64,000 bases of DNA from Atopsyche davidsoni. Lineage: Eukaryota > Arthropoda > Insecta > Trichoptera > Hydrobiosidae. Below the pieces are notes generated by a model. The model was not told the DNA's origin. It searched no databases and saw nothing but the letters and a program-made list of their open reading frames with translations. Shown piece by piece: positions 12,855-22,930 of the stretch. Numbering within the stretch: position 1 is the stretch's first letter; each line of letters starts with the position of its first letter. The DNA is taken from NCBI GenBank assembly GCA_022113835.1, contig JAILWY010000029.1:1126001-1190000 (forward strand), read 5' to 3'. The position numbers and the translations under genes were made by a program.

Positions 12855-12943
12855 CGGTCTCCGGCCGCCATTTTGCCGCGGCGGGTTTTTTTTTTTTTTT
12901 TTTTTTTTTCCTTTCATCTCGGCGGCCATGTTGTCTCTTCCAG
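12855..12943. promoter_or_regulatory. GC-rich patch with YY1/Pho-like GCCGCCATTTTG
   Basis: GGCCGCCATTTTGCC at about 12865 matches the YY1 (Pleiohomeotic in insects) consensus. A second related GGCGGCCATGTTG lies about 50 bases downstream, past a T run. The patch contrasts with the AT-rich surroundings. The T run ending CTCTTCCAG at 12943 also looks like a splice acceptor for the frame that follows. Promoter or silencer function is inference. Confidence 0.3.
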
Positions 12944-13120
12944 ATAGTGCATCGCGAGGTCCGAGAAAATTGGGATATAATTGCGCCGGATTCGCGTTCG
13001 CCCGTTCCGCGATACTATGCGCCCCCGGGCGAACTGCCGAGCGATGTGTTTGATAGATTGGCAATACGAGATGCCTATTTTTCACCGTCGATAAAGAGTT
13101 ATTATATGCCGGAGACATAA
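12944..13120 (+). CDS. candidate 3'-terminal coding exon, unrecognised
   Basis: Directly after a pyrimidine tract ending CTCTTCCAG there is a 58-codon open frame to a TAA at 13118-13120. It uses G/C at third positions far more than the surrounding DNA. Its product contains VREN-WDIIAPDSRSPVPRYY and ends SYYMPET. I do not recognise the family. It could be a terminal exon of a host gene, a captured gene fragment, or chance in a GC island. A LINE relic begins immediately after the stop. No upstream exon can be tied to it within the window. Confidence 0.22.
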   Translation: MVHREVRENWDIIAPDSRSPVPRYYAPPGELPSDVFDRLAIRDAYFSPSIKSYYMPET

Positions 13121-13122
13121 CA

Positions 13123-13610
13123 GTGGACGCTCGCTGTAGATTCACCAAGTTTTCGGTTCTTCTTTGTGGAGTCGATGCCTTGACACTTGAGTCGAAAAAA
13201 TGAGGCGTTTGAAATTTTTTTGGTTTTATATGAAAATCCTTAAAACACCTCTGCTATGTAAGCCTGATAACCGTGAAATCTCGCTGGAGATTCACCGAGT
13301 GTTATGCCGTCTCAGTTCTCATTTGTAGAGTTGAAGCTTGGACACTCAAGACAGCTACTATGCGAAGAATTAAGGCAACAAAAACGTGGTCTTCTATTTT
13401 GGCCACATTTTTTGTAACGGTAAATATAGCATCTTTCTAGGAAAATCGAAGGAAAAAGAGGCATTGGCAGGAGGAAGTTTACGTGGATGCGGAATTTGGT
13501 CGTAGGTCGGAAGTACGGCCGAATTAATGGACCTGGAACAGGATAGAAATATGTTCGATAAAATGGTCACCAACCTCCTATGAGAAGAGGCATTGAAAGA
13601 ATTATATATA
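13123..13610 (+). pseudogene. decayed LINE reverse-transcriptase tail, two fragments plus 3' end
   Basis: Two successive stretches translate to the conserved segment after the polymerase domain of LINE reverse transcriptases. About 13131-13225 gives RCRFTKFSVLLCGVDALTLE, and about 13280-13390 gives RFTECYAVSVLICRVEAWTL. Both correspond to the familiar 'VLLYGxExWTL' block. Further on, about 13450-13500 gives KRGIGRRKFTWMRNL, matching the 'GRRRxSWLxNL' block near the C terminus, and about 13560-13590 gives VTNLL-stop-EEALKE, the end of the frame. Stops and shifts break it throughout. The duplication of the first block suggests two overlapping insertions or a local duplication. Confidence 0.6.
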
Positions 13611-13812
13611 TATATTAAAATACTGCGCATCGAACTCAATGATATGTCCCAAAACACATATTTTAAAAAATATATATACCGAGACTGAAACCGCTAGGGC
13701 TTTACTTTGCGATCTTGTAGAGGTGCACTGGAAGCTACCCGAAACGTTAGAATACAATGAAAGCTTGAATATTATATTGAAATTGTGTTGAGGAAGTTGG
13801 TTGATTAAAAAT

Positions 13813-13850
13813 CCTTGAAGACGGCCCCAGCGCATGGAGCGAAACGTTTG
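13813..13850 (+). ncRNA. hammerhead-like core motif
   Basis: CCTTGAAGACGGCCCC, a short loop, then GGAGCGAAACGTTTG reproduces the TGANGA ... GAAAC layout with a G/C-rich stem between the halves. Copies in several unrelated contexts indicate a retroelement-derived motif. Activity is not shown. Confidence 0.45.
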
Positions 13851-14421
13851 AGTAGTCCAACATCCACGAATCAAACAAAACAAACCAACTCATAACAACA
13901 CATTTAAATCAAGTTTTAATAGTTGCTTCCAAGTAAATAAAAAAAAAAAAACAAATGCCGGATACTCATTCAGCCGAAAACAGCAAAAAATTAAATAATT
14001 AAGAAATGCATTTGTTGTTTAAGCTTTGAGTACAACAAACTAAATAGCGGAATTCAATAAGTTTTTTTGCTTGAGAGGGTGTAATTATATCTCAGCTCAA
14101 CGGCATGCCAAATAGCCCATCTATGTTAGTATATAATTTTAGTATATATTTATATCCCGAGGTAGGTCTGGTAGTGACTGACTTTGATGTTGAAGAGCTG
14201 ATATAGATTTATCGTATCGATCTAGCGACTAGTCCAGTTTATTTTTTATAGCAAGAGATTCACTATCGCAAGCGAGACTCAGAGGACGCCCTAATTTTTG
14301 TAGATTAGCTATATCGAGAGCTCCATCCTGGCTAGGATACAACGACGAGCTTCCTGTTGATATTTTAAAGCAGAATTATGATGATAGACGTTTTATTTGA
14401 TCCATATAATATATATATACT

Positions 14422-14457
<36 letters not shown>

Positions 14458-14523
14458 TGACATTCTAGGTAGTGTCCCAAGGGTTGCTGAAGCATTCTAT
14501 CGTCCTGATGATCAGGATCGGCG
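13851..14523. other. no gene seen; includes (TA)n
   Basis: AT-rich sequence with an interrupted TA run at about 14407-14459 and no recognisable coding or repeat motif otherwise. Confidence 0.4.
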
Positions 14524-14760
14524 TTATTTTTTATAGAAGTAAGCGTGATGATATCCTGGTATCATCAGAGTTGCTGTACACCATATTGTTTCCAGTTTCC
14601 GATCGTCTGTGATGTGATGATGACCAGGCCAGCGTAGTTTGCCAATTTTTAGTGACTCCACTGTGCAGACTACCTGTTGTTTCCTGATGACATTCAGGAC
14701 CTCCAAATTATTTACAGGGTTTATTTTCAAAGGCTTCGAGGGCTCTGTAGAAGCGACCAC
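14524..14760 (-). pseudogene. decayed LINE C-terminal fragment
   Basis: The minus-strand frame contains NNLEVLNVIRKQQVVCTVES then IGKLRWPGHHH. This follows the 'EEVLxRIxxxRxLLxTIxxRKLxWLGHxxR' block that lies downstream of the 'YGxExWTL' block in many insect LINEs. The GH pair and the spacing are kept, but the basic motif is degraded. It is the continuation expected for the type of element seen at 13123-13610, in opposite orientation. Confidence 0.45.
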
Positions 14761-15189
14761 GTCCCCCAGGCGTGCGTCTTATACAGTGTGCGTTTAAAAG
14801 CAAGGTAATTTATGTTATGCGGTTTCAGTTTGCCCTGAAGGATATTCGCATCTGGCATGGCTTTGCTGTTTGTTGTTGAGAGCTCTTTGTCTTATTTTTT
14901 TTCTACCTACACTATTATTAAATTCAAATTATAAGATCCTATTGTGATTCTGTTTTTTTTTTCTTCTCTCTAACAGAATACCATTATTATTAAGTGTAGC
15001 ATAGAATTATGTATAAAATACAATGTGTTACTGGTTACTTCTAAACCCTTTGGATTTTTACAACCTAGGTCACTTTGAAGAACGGAGCATGTATATTTTA
15101 TAATTTATTCATAAAACAATCTCGCTATAAAACGTGTAGTTGCTCGTATCTTTGTGCCTTGAGTGGGTGTGTAGGATCAGTGATGGAGT
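14761..15189. other. no feature recognised
   Basis: AT-rich sequence with no coding or repeat signal that I can name. Confidence 0.35.
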
Positions 15190-15330
15190 AGTGGACTTAA
15201 AGTAATCGTGAAGGGATGTAGAGGTGGAGAGCTTCTGTTATAGTTTATACCTCCTGCTGCATCAGGTATAAATGCTAGAGCTTTCTATGTAAAAGATTGA
15301 TTAATAATGCTTTTAGGCAGCCGAAATACA
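15190..15330 (+). repeat. dispersed repeat, 'GTGGACT...GGGCAGCAG' family, copy 2
   Basis: GTGGACTTAAAGTAATCGTGAAGGGATG through ATAATGCTTTTAGGCAGCC matches the ordered blocks of the copy at 12465, with moderate divergence. Confidence 0.55.
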
Positions 15331-15372
15331 CAGAATTATTCTTTGATTTGTATACGTGGTAGTCTTGATAGC

Positions 15373-15440
15373 TAAGCCGGCTACACACGCAGCAACACAT
15401 CCTGCAACCGATATACAACTAGCCAATCCTCTTATCAGCT
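15373..15440 (+). mobile_element. end of the 'GCCTACACACGC' MITE family
   Basis: TAAGCCGGCTACACACGCAG followed by CACATCCTGCAACCG matches the left end of the MITE pair at 29894. Only one end is recognisable here. Confidence 0.4.
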
Positions 15441-15854
15441 ATAGTCAGTTTAACCCACATTAAATCATATTTGCTGTGTTCTTGGGAGTAATATTGCTTT
15501 TGAGTTATTACGTTTCAGTATCGGTACTGGGGGCACACGAAATCGGGAAACCTACGAACACTCTTACACATACTTCTGATGGCTTTTCTCATAGGTGATT
15601 GGTGACAATTTCATCGACACATGAATTAGTCAATACCGTCGTTATATTTTAGAGGACGTTAAAAAATGATTTTAGTTTACAGTAAAATGTAATAAAAAAA
15701 AATAATATTTAGTTATTAAACAGAGAAATAAAAGCGAATAAATTATATTTTTATATCAATAACAATTATATTTTTTGTGCATTATACGTATTATTAACTA
15801 TGTCCAATTATAAATATACCTTGAAAAAATTAATGGTGCCATTCTAGAATGTGC

Positions 15855-15884
15855 TCTTGGGTGCAAAAAGGTTGGGGACCCCTG
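15855..15884 (-). mobile_element. hAT-like terminal fragment
   Basis: On the minus strand this reads CAGGGGTCCCCAACC then TTTTTGCACCC, typical of hAT terminal repeats. The partner end was not found. It directly abuts the piggyBac-type MITE that starts at 15891. Confidence 0.35.
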
Positions 15885-15890
15885 GTTTAA

Positions 15891-16092
15891 CCCTTTGAAC
15901 TCCGGACATTTTTTTTAAATTTAACAATGTGAATACGTCCGAATGGCAGCAATTACTTTGCCAAACTGACAAAAAGGGTTTATACCAGCTCCAATACGCA
16001 CCTAGACTTCTTATAGGGTAAACAATAAATGGCGACCTACAGTCGCCAATGGAATTTATCATGACACATTGTCGCCAACGGAGTAGAAAGGG
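15891..16092. mobile_element. piggyBac-type MITE, 202 bp
   Basis: The left end is TTAA followed by CCCTTTGAACTCCGG. The right end is CGGAGTAGAAAGGG followed by TTAG. The ends are inverted copies (CCCTTTNNACTCCG), and the target duplication is TTAA on one side and a one-base-changed TTAG on the other. Size, TTAA flank and CCCTTT start fit a non-autonomous piggyBac derivative. The reading frame across it (minus strand, 15844-16062) has no transposase similarity. Confidence 0.6.
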
Positions 16093-16109
16093 TTAGGTTA
16101 GGTTAGGTT
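16093..16109 (+). repeat. interstitial (TTAGG)n
   Basis: Three perfect units of TTAGG plus TT, the ancestral arthropod telomere repeat, directly against the end of the piggyBac-type MITE. Similar short runs are at 23391, 19781 (complement) and about 55437 (complement). Confidence 0.8.
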
Positions 16110-16194
16110 GGAATCACACACAATTTTTTTTTTACCACAAATCTTTTCGCAAATTGCATGCAGTACAAGTAAAGCGAAACATTCGAGGCGAAAT

Positions 16195-16640
16195 GGAGCC
16201 GTCACCGGCCGAAGTTCAGAAACTGAGAGTTTCGGCGGCGGGTTTGAGGTTTGATTAAAACTAATGGCTCTAGGAGCCGCGCGTTGTTTATGCGCCGGAT
16301 AGATACTTATTGTCTCTGGTCTGCAGCGGCAGCAACGGCGAGTGGTTAACCTTGAACTCCGCGTTTAAAAATACACATGCAGCTCTCCGCCGCCCGCCGG
16401 CGCAATCTATGCTCGCCCAAATATGCCCGTGGCATGGTGAATCGTGCGGACTGTGCGTCAACCCAAAGCAAGCCCCCTGCACACGCTGCGACACCACCGA
16501 CAACACCGCACGACCGAACCACGAAAAACCACGAAAAAAACCCCATAATAAAGCGTCTACTTGCTACGCCTTCAGTTTTTCACTCACTGTCCGAAACGAC
16601 GACTCAACACCCAAGAAACCAAAACATCTCATAAAAACGA
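16195..16640. other. GC-rich island, no gene assigned
   Basis: CpG-bearing stretch with overlapping open frames on both strands (for example 16310-16645 plus), none with a recognisable domain. About 16459-16505 contains CCCTGCACACGCTGCGACACC, the end motif of the MITE family at 29894, so part of the island is transposon-derived. It could be a promoter region; no TATA or initiator is convincing. Confidence 0.35.
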
Positions 16641-16795
16641 CGTGAATATATCACAAACACGCGTTCAGTTCAATTGAGCTGTAAAAAAAATTTTATATGC
16701 ACAAAAAAAAAAAAAGTGGCGTGCGGTGAGTTCAAGATCACGGCAAGCACTGTGCTTCGCAAGAAACCGAATCATCTCAAAATAAAGTGTTATTT

Positions 16796-16945
16796 TTCGA
16801 AATTCAATATTTTTGACAGAGAGTACTTGGTGGAATTCCATTTTAATATTTTGAATAAAAATACTTGAGTGATTTTCCACATTTTTGTTTTTATTAGTGA
16901 CCGGTTTCGCCAACCTTTCACGTTGGCATTATCAGACAGAGACAG
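16796..16945 (-). ncRNA. dispersed repeat carrying a hammerhead-like core
   Basis: At 16897-16936 the minus strand reads CTGATAATGCCAACGTGAAA then GGTTGGCGAAACCGGTCACT. A perfect six-base-pair stem (GCCAAC/GTTGGC) closes a GTGAAAG loop between CTGATAAT and GAAAC. It is accompanied at 16796-16860 by a flank block containing TTTTTGACAGAGAGTACTTG. The same flank recurs at 30856 and, inverted, at 34608 and 26334. The layout resembles a hammerhead ribozyme of the type carried by Penelope-like retroelements. G8 of the core is A here, so activity is doubtful. Confidence 0.5.
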
Positions 16946-17299
16946 AGATTTTTCGCTTAAAAAAATCTCGTCGTTACACGAGTGCATCTTGAAAAATATC
17001 GTCAGCGTGATTCCACCGTGTGATATATTAGAATTGGCGTGGCTGGGAAGCGTCTGTGTGTGGGCGTCGCAGCACCAATACACCCGAAGCGACGCCCGCG
17101 TGCATGTACACACGACGGGAGTGTGTGCGAGCGTAATAAATCTCGCGTTCGGATGACGTAATCGATGTGAACAACTCGAGCTTAGAATCGTCCATTACGT
17201 GGCGGCGCAACCCGCGAATCGGCGATCAGCTGATCGGGCCCCGAGCACGCTCCGCGGGTCTGTAGAGAATCGACAAGCACCACATGATGATAGCCACTG

Positions 17300-17395
17300 A
17301 GTAGAAGTGCATTTGGAATAAGTGCAGAAGGAGGTTAACGTGGATGCGGAATTTGCGCATGTGGAAGCAGCGAGGCTGACGCAGGATGGAAAGGT
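17300..17395 (+). pseudogene. LINE C-terminal fragment
   Basis: About 17325-17375 translates to CRRRLTWMRNLRMWKQRG then a stop, matching the 'GRRRxSWLxNLRxW' block of insect LINE proteins and the parallel fragments at 13450 and 25738. It ends just before a family A copy. Confidence 0.5.
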
Positions 17396-17401
17396 TGGGT
17401 C

Positions 17402-17897
17402 TTGCTACCTAACCGTCTACCACAAAAAAAGCACCGTTTTACCGGTCGAAATCGTGTCATTTAATTAATTTATTTATCGCTTTATTTTTCTATGTAGAAT
17501 GATAATTTTTTTATTGCATATTGAAAAAACTTTAAATTATATTTACATATTTTTTATTATTTAATTAATGTCCATTTTCAGGGCAAAATAAAATCATGAA
17601 AATGTTGAAAAATTTGATAAAATGACGACTTTTCAAAACCAATGTTTGTTAAAGTTTAGGACTCTTAGAACAGGGACATGACGAATCTCAAAATTCCTAC
17701 ACTTCAATCGGAAAAACACATATTTATCATATTAAAAGAAAATTTACAAGAAATAAAAATATATTCTGTTCAGAAGAAGAGATGTATCTAACTTTTTGCA
17801 TTTAAATTTTTTTGATTAGTGCAGTCGATTTTTCTCAAAACGGACCATAAAATGATTAAAAAAAAACTCGAGTATGGGACTTAGACCCTTAATATCT
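17402..17897 (-). repeat. dispersed repeat family A, copy 2
   Basis: Runs from TTGCTACCTAACC to ACTTAGACCCTTAAT on the plus strand, i.e. reversed relative to the 9.7-kb copy, and is close to full length. The interior has a deletion where the first copy has AAAATTTTTCTTTAAC-like sequence. Confidence 0.8.
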
Positions 17898-17940
17898 GCA
17901 TAGCAACAAGCTCATACGATCGCAGCAATTGAATGAGGCA

Positions 17941-18130
17941 TTTCGTTTCTCATCAACTATCCCGGCTTGACTGACTGGGATATCCTCGGAGACGCGGGTT
18001 CGAATCCCGGGGGTGAGGATAGACGTGTTTGTGACTCTTGGGTTAATGCCGCAACCACAATTCGGCGTATATTCTCCTTGAGAATTCGCACTTGCAGGCG
18101 ACGCGTCACGTCACGTCACGCAATATTTAA
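17941..18130 (+). repeat. tRNA-derived SINE
   Basis: Contains a perfect B box inside GCGGGTTCGAATCCCG, with pairing T-arm bases, at about 17994. The upstream half is degenerate, and a non-tRNA body follows (about 18020-18130) that includes tandem GTCAC. It fits a tRNA-headed SINE rather than a tRNA gene because the acceptor and anticodon stems do not form. Confidence 0.55.
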
Positions 18131-18469
18131 GATAAACACCGTGATACTTGAATAATTATTAGCAACCTGTATGGGTCCCTATTTAATATAAGTGGATTAT
18201 GTTTTACGTAAAGTACGCACAGACATCAAAAAGAAGCAGCCGTAGAAGAAGAAGATACGCATATTCGGTGCGGGTTACTTCTGAGCGAGGCTGAAGTGAA
18301 AATTCGTACTTTGCTTAATATTTAATAAATGGTTAGTAAATCCGCATTTTTTTCCTCAAACAGGTTTACTGTGTATAGAATGTGTTTTTAACATCGTAGA
18401 CTAAAAATTAATGCGATGAGTAATAAACACACCAACAAGTACACTATTACGGCTTTATAATAGATTTTT

Positions 18470-19530
18470 TGTGTACATGCTTCTGAAAAATCCTTTTATG
18501 CTTCTAGCATGACGTACACGATAGTATTATTTTAATTAATATAATAATTTGAAAGCATTGTAAAATAATTAAGTCTTATATACAATTTAAATACAATGTA
18601 TAAAGGTGATTTAAAGAAACTGTAATTATTAAAATACAGTAAAACAAGCGCAGCCTTTTCAGATATCAATGCATTGCCTTATAATTTACGCAACCAGCGA
18701 TTTTTGTGTATCTCAAACCATATTAGTGAAATTATTATAAATAAATAAAAAAAAAATTAAGTTCAATGTATGAGATCCGTAAAGTAATCATGACTCTTCG
18801 AATGACTGATTTTTTTAATGGTATTTGCTACTGAAGCGTCTGTGCCTGCTTCAAGCATGACGTAGACGAAGCCTGTTTGCAATTAAAGCCTTTGATAGAT
18901 ATATCGGGTACAGTGATCGGCGCAATGCCTTTAAATTACGTAATCGTCGATCGACAATCGACATAGTTGTAATTTTTATCAAAAAAAAAATGCAAAAATA
19001 ATCGTTTTAAAAGCAAATATCAAAGTTACAATTATTTTCACAAATTGTGTTTATTTTTTAAAACGTACCACTGAAACATTATATCCGTTTATTTTATGAC
19101 AGATTCTAAGCTTAATTGTAATTAATGTCTTTTATTGAGATTTAGTATACAATTTATCGAAAAATTTACGCAAGCGTCAAAGTCGCAAGTGACGTAAAAA
19201 GTTACGTAAATCAACAAGTTAGTATTAAAATATACAATGCCTCTTCATAAGCGAAATATAGCCTTAATTTTGAATACGACTAGCCAATTTGCTAGGAGAC
19301 CTTTGCTCGTGACCCTTCAACCTACGTATCCAGGACAGATTTAGTTTGTAATACTCCATATTATGGAGTCCTTTAGGGTCCGATGAAGCACTGTATGTCT
19401 TTTCGCGTTTGTTGTATCCGATTTTTTTTTGCAGCACCTGCTACCGAACGTCTCTATCTGCTTCGAGCGTGACGCAGATAGAGCCTTGCTGAAATTAAAG
19501 CCTTTCGATAGAGCTATCGTGTACGATTAA
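18470..19530. repeat. diffuse direct repeats
   Basis: Blocks such as CTGCTTCAAGCATGACGTAG and AATTAAAGCCTTTGATAG at 18847-18900 recur in altered form at 19455-19510 (CTGCTTCGAGCGTGACGCAG, AATTAAAGCCTTTCGATAG). A weaker version lies at about 18480-18520. This indicates an old, much-diverged repeat of about 0.6-kb spacing. No coding signal. Confidence 0.4.
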
Positions 19531-19780
19531 TCAGAATAAAGATGGCGAAAAAACAGCAGAGATTAGAAATTGACAGGCACCGGTGTGATGGGAAGACGCA
19601 GGCAAGTGAATCGGAGAATACGAATCCAACAGAAGACGTAATAAATTATACAAATAAATCAGGTACGCAGAATAAGAATTAGTGAAGATAAATTTCAGCG
19701 ATAAGGCTGAGTAAAAATTATCGGTAAAACACGCAAATGAAGATGTCAGGCTTAAATAGCATAAAATTTCACATTCAAAA

Positions 19781-19795
19781 TAACCTAACCTAACC
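19781..19795 (-). repeat. interstitial (CCTAA)n
   Basis: TAACCTAACCTAACC, the complement of the TTAGG telomere motif, just before a hammerhead-like repeat. Confidence 0.7.
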
Positions 19796-19834
19796 CGTAT
19801 GCATCAGAATTTTTCGTTTAAATATAAATATCAT

Positions 19835-19880
19835 CCGACGTTTCGGTTGCCGTTGTGAGACCATCTTCATGGTTTTAGTA
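19835..19880 (-). ncRNA. hammerhead-like core motif
   Basis: On the minus strand: CCATGAAGATGGTCTCACAA, then CGGCAACCGAAACGTCGGAT. TGAAGAT and GAAACGTC flank an imperfect stem, as in the copies at 13813, 21577 and 57953. Confidence 0.4.
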
Positions 19881-20837
19881 CACGTCGGGTATATAAAAAT
19901 GCGAATTTAGGTATTGATAACGTTTCTATGCTTAATAGTTGCATGATTAACTCTTCTATGATTGGCTTCAATTATCGTTTTTGCTTACTGGTTTGCAGGC
20001 CAGCCATAAATTGTCCGTCGATTATACACTACAAGATATATGGTTTAATCAGCAGTTCATGCAAGCAATAAAGCGATGCTTGCCTAAAATATTTGAGTCA
20101 TTACTTCCAGTTGCAAGACCTGCTCTGGAAATTTTAAATAAAAATTAATATTTGTTAAACTATATAATTTTTTTTAAAAAGTATTTGTTGCTTGTTGATT
20201 TATTGAACTAGTTTTTTTTTTTTCAATTCGCTAATAAACAAGAAATATTTTGAGCACCAAATTTAGGAAACAAACACTTTTTGGCGAAAATGTTGACCAA
20301 TAATCAAATATATCTAGTTTTGCGTGTTTTTAATGATCTGGTGACTGTTAATCCGTAGAAAATAGCAGTGGCGTACTTTGAGATATTTATTTATATAAAC
20401 CTTTGATATTATATATTTATTTTTAAATAATTATATATTTCTCCTCATTTTAATTATAATCATTCCCACTACCCTTAATAGAGTTTTTATTACAATTAGA
20501 CATCAGTACTACCTCATGTTTTAAATATAAACTTTTGCTCATTCGCGGAAGGCTGTTTGTTTCACTGAAAATCAATTAAGTCAAAATGAGTTATATTCGT
20601 TGCCTCGTAGCTAATTGGCTAGTCACATGAGTTGTAATATTCGCCACAGAAAGGTGCTGTACGTATAAATTTAAACCATGTATAACAAGTATTCAAGGAC
20701 TCTATGCTATTGATATCGCTGCGAATTCCCGTTTATGATCGCAAACTTTACATAACATGGACTCTCACTTCCTCAAACGCCTCCTATACATGGCGGTCAT
20801 AAATAACGGAATACCGCGCCGATAGTCATATTATATA
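19881..20837. other. AT-rich DNA, no gene seen
   Basis: No coding signal. A CAGTGGCGTAC at about 20365 resembles the left end of the hAT MITE at 37664, without a partner. Confidence 0.4.
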
Positions 20838-21333
20838 CAGGTGATTCAAACTGCACTGAAAAATGATAAAAAATCGATTTAACTTACTAAAACAGCTCTT
20901 CTTAAGCTATGACTAAAGACGAAAGTAAGCCGTGGTTTATGAAGACCTGATTTAAAAATTGTATAGTGGTGCTGTATATTAAGTCTACTAAGGGACTAGA
21001 CAACATATTGCAATGTGACTTTAGTATAATGCTTGAAGAAAGTTGAGGGAAATTCGAATTGTGTATAGAAAATGATGTGAATAACAGAATCATAGGATAT
21101 GTCTTGTCTTGCATGATGCTCGAAGAGCCGGATGATAATCGCGATTTTGGGCCAACTCTGCCAATCAAGCACAGGAAATTACGTCGTGTGAAGAGCAGGT
21201 CCATGGGATATGATCTCCGTCTCGGATGATGCATGAAGAGGAGGGGCCAATTTCGCCAATGGAGCGAGGTTTTGCGAATTAATCAACGAGTTATTGATCG
21301 ACTGCGTTCTGCAACGCCCGACGATACACCCTG
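20838..21333. mobile_element. TA-flanked mariner-like non-autonomous element
   Basis: The left end, TA then CAGGTGATTCAAAC, and the right end, GATACACCCTG then TA, are short inverted matches with TA on both sides. They enclose 496 bp. The minus-strand frame inside (20902-21234, 110 codons) shows no transposase motif. Classification rests only on the ends, so confidence is limited. Confidence 0.4.
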
Positions 21334-21576
21334 TATGGGCGATAAATCAAATTGACACGCTGTAGAAAGAGTCGGACTCGGTAAAGGCGGTTGACCATGA
21401 GACCGAAACACGAACAGTGGGTTCAAAATTCAATTGACGAGAAGTGTACGACGCGCTTTAGCGTTTGGCCGTTCCATAGAGGCGTTCTGTGCCCAAAGCG
21501 AATTTACATATTATTTATGCGCTCGCAGGCTCTGGCAGTTGTTTGTTGGATGATCTTAAATATTGAAAATCGAATC

Positions 21577-21612
21577 CCCGAAGATGGTTGCAGCACCGGT
21601 ACCGAAACGTCG
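21577..21612 (+). ncRNA. hammerhead-like core motif
   Basis: CCCCGAAGATGGTTGCAGCA then CCGGTACCGAAACGTCGACA: the CGAAGAT ... GAAACGTC layout with GGT/ACC pairing. Degenerate at the first core base. Confidence 0.4.
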
Positions 21613-22145
21613 ACAGAACCGATAATACATCAATGCGCTGGGTAGATTTGAAATCTACTACTTGCTTGCTTACACAGTAGTATACTATATATCCAAATAT
21701 AGACCCAAAAGCTCGTCGCTCTCGAATTGTCTGTTTTGGGTGTCTACCGCTCAGATAATCTAAATAAAACGTTAATATACATACAGAAGTCGATAAAAAA
21801 AAGATCGATTATTTTTGAAAACATATCGTATGCACTACACGTGTAAATTTTTTTTTCAGGAGTTTTCTTCAAGAATGTATTCATATTTCTAGTATACAAA
21901 TAACAGTATTACAACAAAATACTTATTTATATATAAAAATAATATATTTAATAAGCATTTTGAAGTCCGAAGTTTCGGTCCATCATCGACACAGATTTTT
22001 TTTTTGTACGAGCACTCACAACAACGACTGCAAGAATCCGGCGATATTCACAGGCAAACTGAACGAAATGTGCGCTAGTATGGGGCTGGGATACTGGCGC
22101 GCTGCTGTGTGCGGCGGGTCTTCATCCAGCAGTGGATCTGCGGCA

Positions 22146-22240
22146 TTTCTCGGTGGGATTTGGCGACTTGAACCCTCGACCTGCCGCGCGGAAGGCCGCG
22201 GCTCCGGCCACGCGTCGACCCTGAGCCACAACGTGAAATT
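22146..22240 (-). repeat. tRNA-derived SINE head
   Basis: Minus strand: GTTGTGGCTCAGGGTCGACG supplies an A box (TGGCTCAGGG), and about 50 bases later GAGGGTTCAAGTCGCC supplies a B box. The intervening part is a G/C-rich hairpin (CCGGAGCCGCGGCC...). Part of the GC island at about 22000-22300. Confidence 0.55.
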
Positions 22241-22327
22241 AGATATCAATGCCTGCGAAACACTGTCCGCTTGGCAAAGTACACATCTTAAGAGCACACC
22301 GACTCGAGTTGTATTAAAACACTTTGA

Positions 22328-22587
22328 GCGGGTACCAAATTGACTGAACTGACGTGCGCAGCGGGCAAAATTCGCGAAAAATTGCGCGTGCGAAATCTAG
22401 TCTATACACTCTGTGATTTGCACTTTTTGATTTTTTTTCTTCCGTTTAGCAACTCCGAGTCAATTATGAGATTTTTGTCAATAAAGTATATGTTATTGTT
22501 ACACAATAGCTTATATTATATTTATATTTTAAGCGGGTAACCAAATTGACCAAATTGCACGTGTGAAATCTAGTCTATACACTCTTT
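22328..22587. repeat. direct repeat pair flanking the piggyBac relic
   Basis: GCGGGTACCAAATTGACTGA ... GTGCGAAATCTAGTCTATAC at 22328-22413 recurs in shorter form, AGCGGGTAACCAAATTGACC ... GTGTGAAATCTAGTCTATAC, at 22531-22587. The second copy abuts the 3' side of the minus-strand piggyBac fragment, so the boundary of that fragment is set by this repeat. Confidence 0.7.
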
Positions 22588-22781
22588 GCATGTAGTCAAA
22601 TAAATCGTTTCCTATAAAAAGTTGAAGCACTTCATACACACTTTGCTGATTACTTGGCATCACAACAACACCACTTTGTCCTAAAAATTGTTCAACAATT
22701 GGAAGATTATCATTCTTTGACCACTCCGCTTCTTCGTTGTCACTTTGTTCAGAATCTTGGTAGAAGTAACGTTGACGAGTC
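22585..22781 (-). pseudogene. piggyBac-type transposase, N-terminal fragment
   Basis: Starting right after a TTTGTTTTAG splice acceptor-like sequence, the minus strand is open for about 65 codons. An acidic stretch (YFYQDSEQSDNEEAEWSKN) leads into LPIVEQFLGQSGVVV, then SVYEVLQLFIGNDLFDYM. This is the layout of the piggyBac transposase N-terminal region: acidic linker, a W followed by 'P..F.G..G', then the helix 'FF.DDLL..I' preceding the catalytic domain. The catalytic domain is missing. The frame stops making sense where a separate direct repeat begins at about 22587. It differs in sequence from the 28-kb element, so it is an independent lineage. Confidence 0.55.
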
Positions 22782-22930
22782 CTAAAACAAACATTACGAG
22801 CTGTAAACGAGAGTAAAATGACCTTCTGCCGCTTTCAGAGTGAACACACTCAAAAAGGTACTAATACGCGCCCCGCTTTTAGACAGCAGTCCGCGAAACG
22901 GGTACTAGTACCCCGCCTTTAGTGTATTAA
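22782..22930 (-). mobile_element. probable 5' end of the piggyBac relic
   Basis: Upstream of the minus-strand transposase fragment lies a GC-rich segment with a perfect 14-bp palindrome, GGGTACTAGTACCC (22900-22913), and a TTAA at 22927-22930. Subterminal palindromes beside a TTAA are common in piggyBac-like elements. The end does not begin with the usual CCC, so the exact terminus is uncertain. Confidence 0.35.

Noticed and set aside
12688..13148. Three overlapping frames of 121-142 codons on both strands
   Set aside because: They extend through (TG)n and poly-T sequence, so most of their length is low complexity. Only the part after 12944 on the plus strand is kept as an exon candidate.
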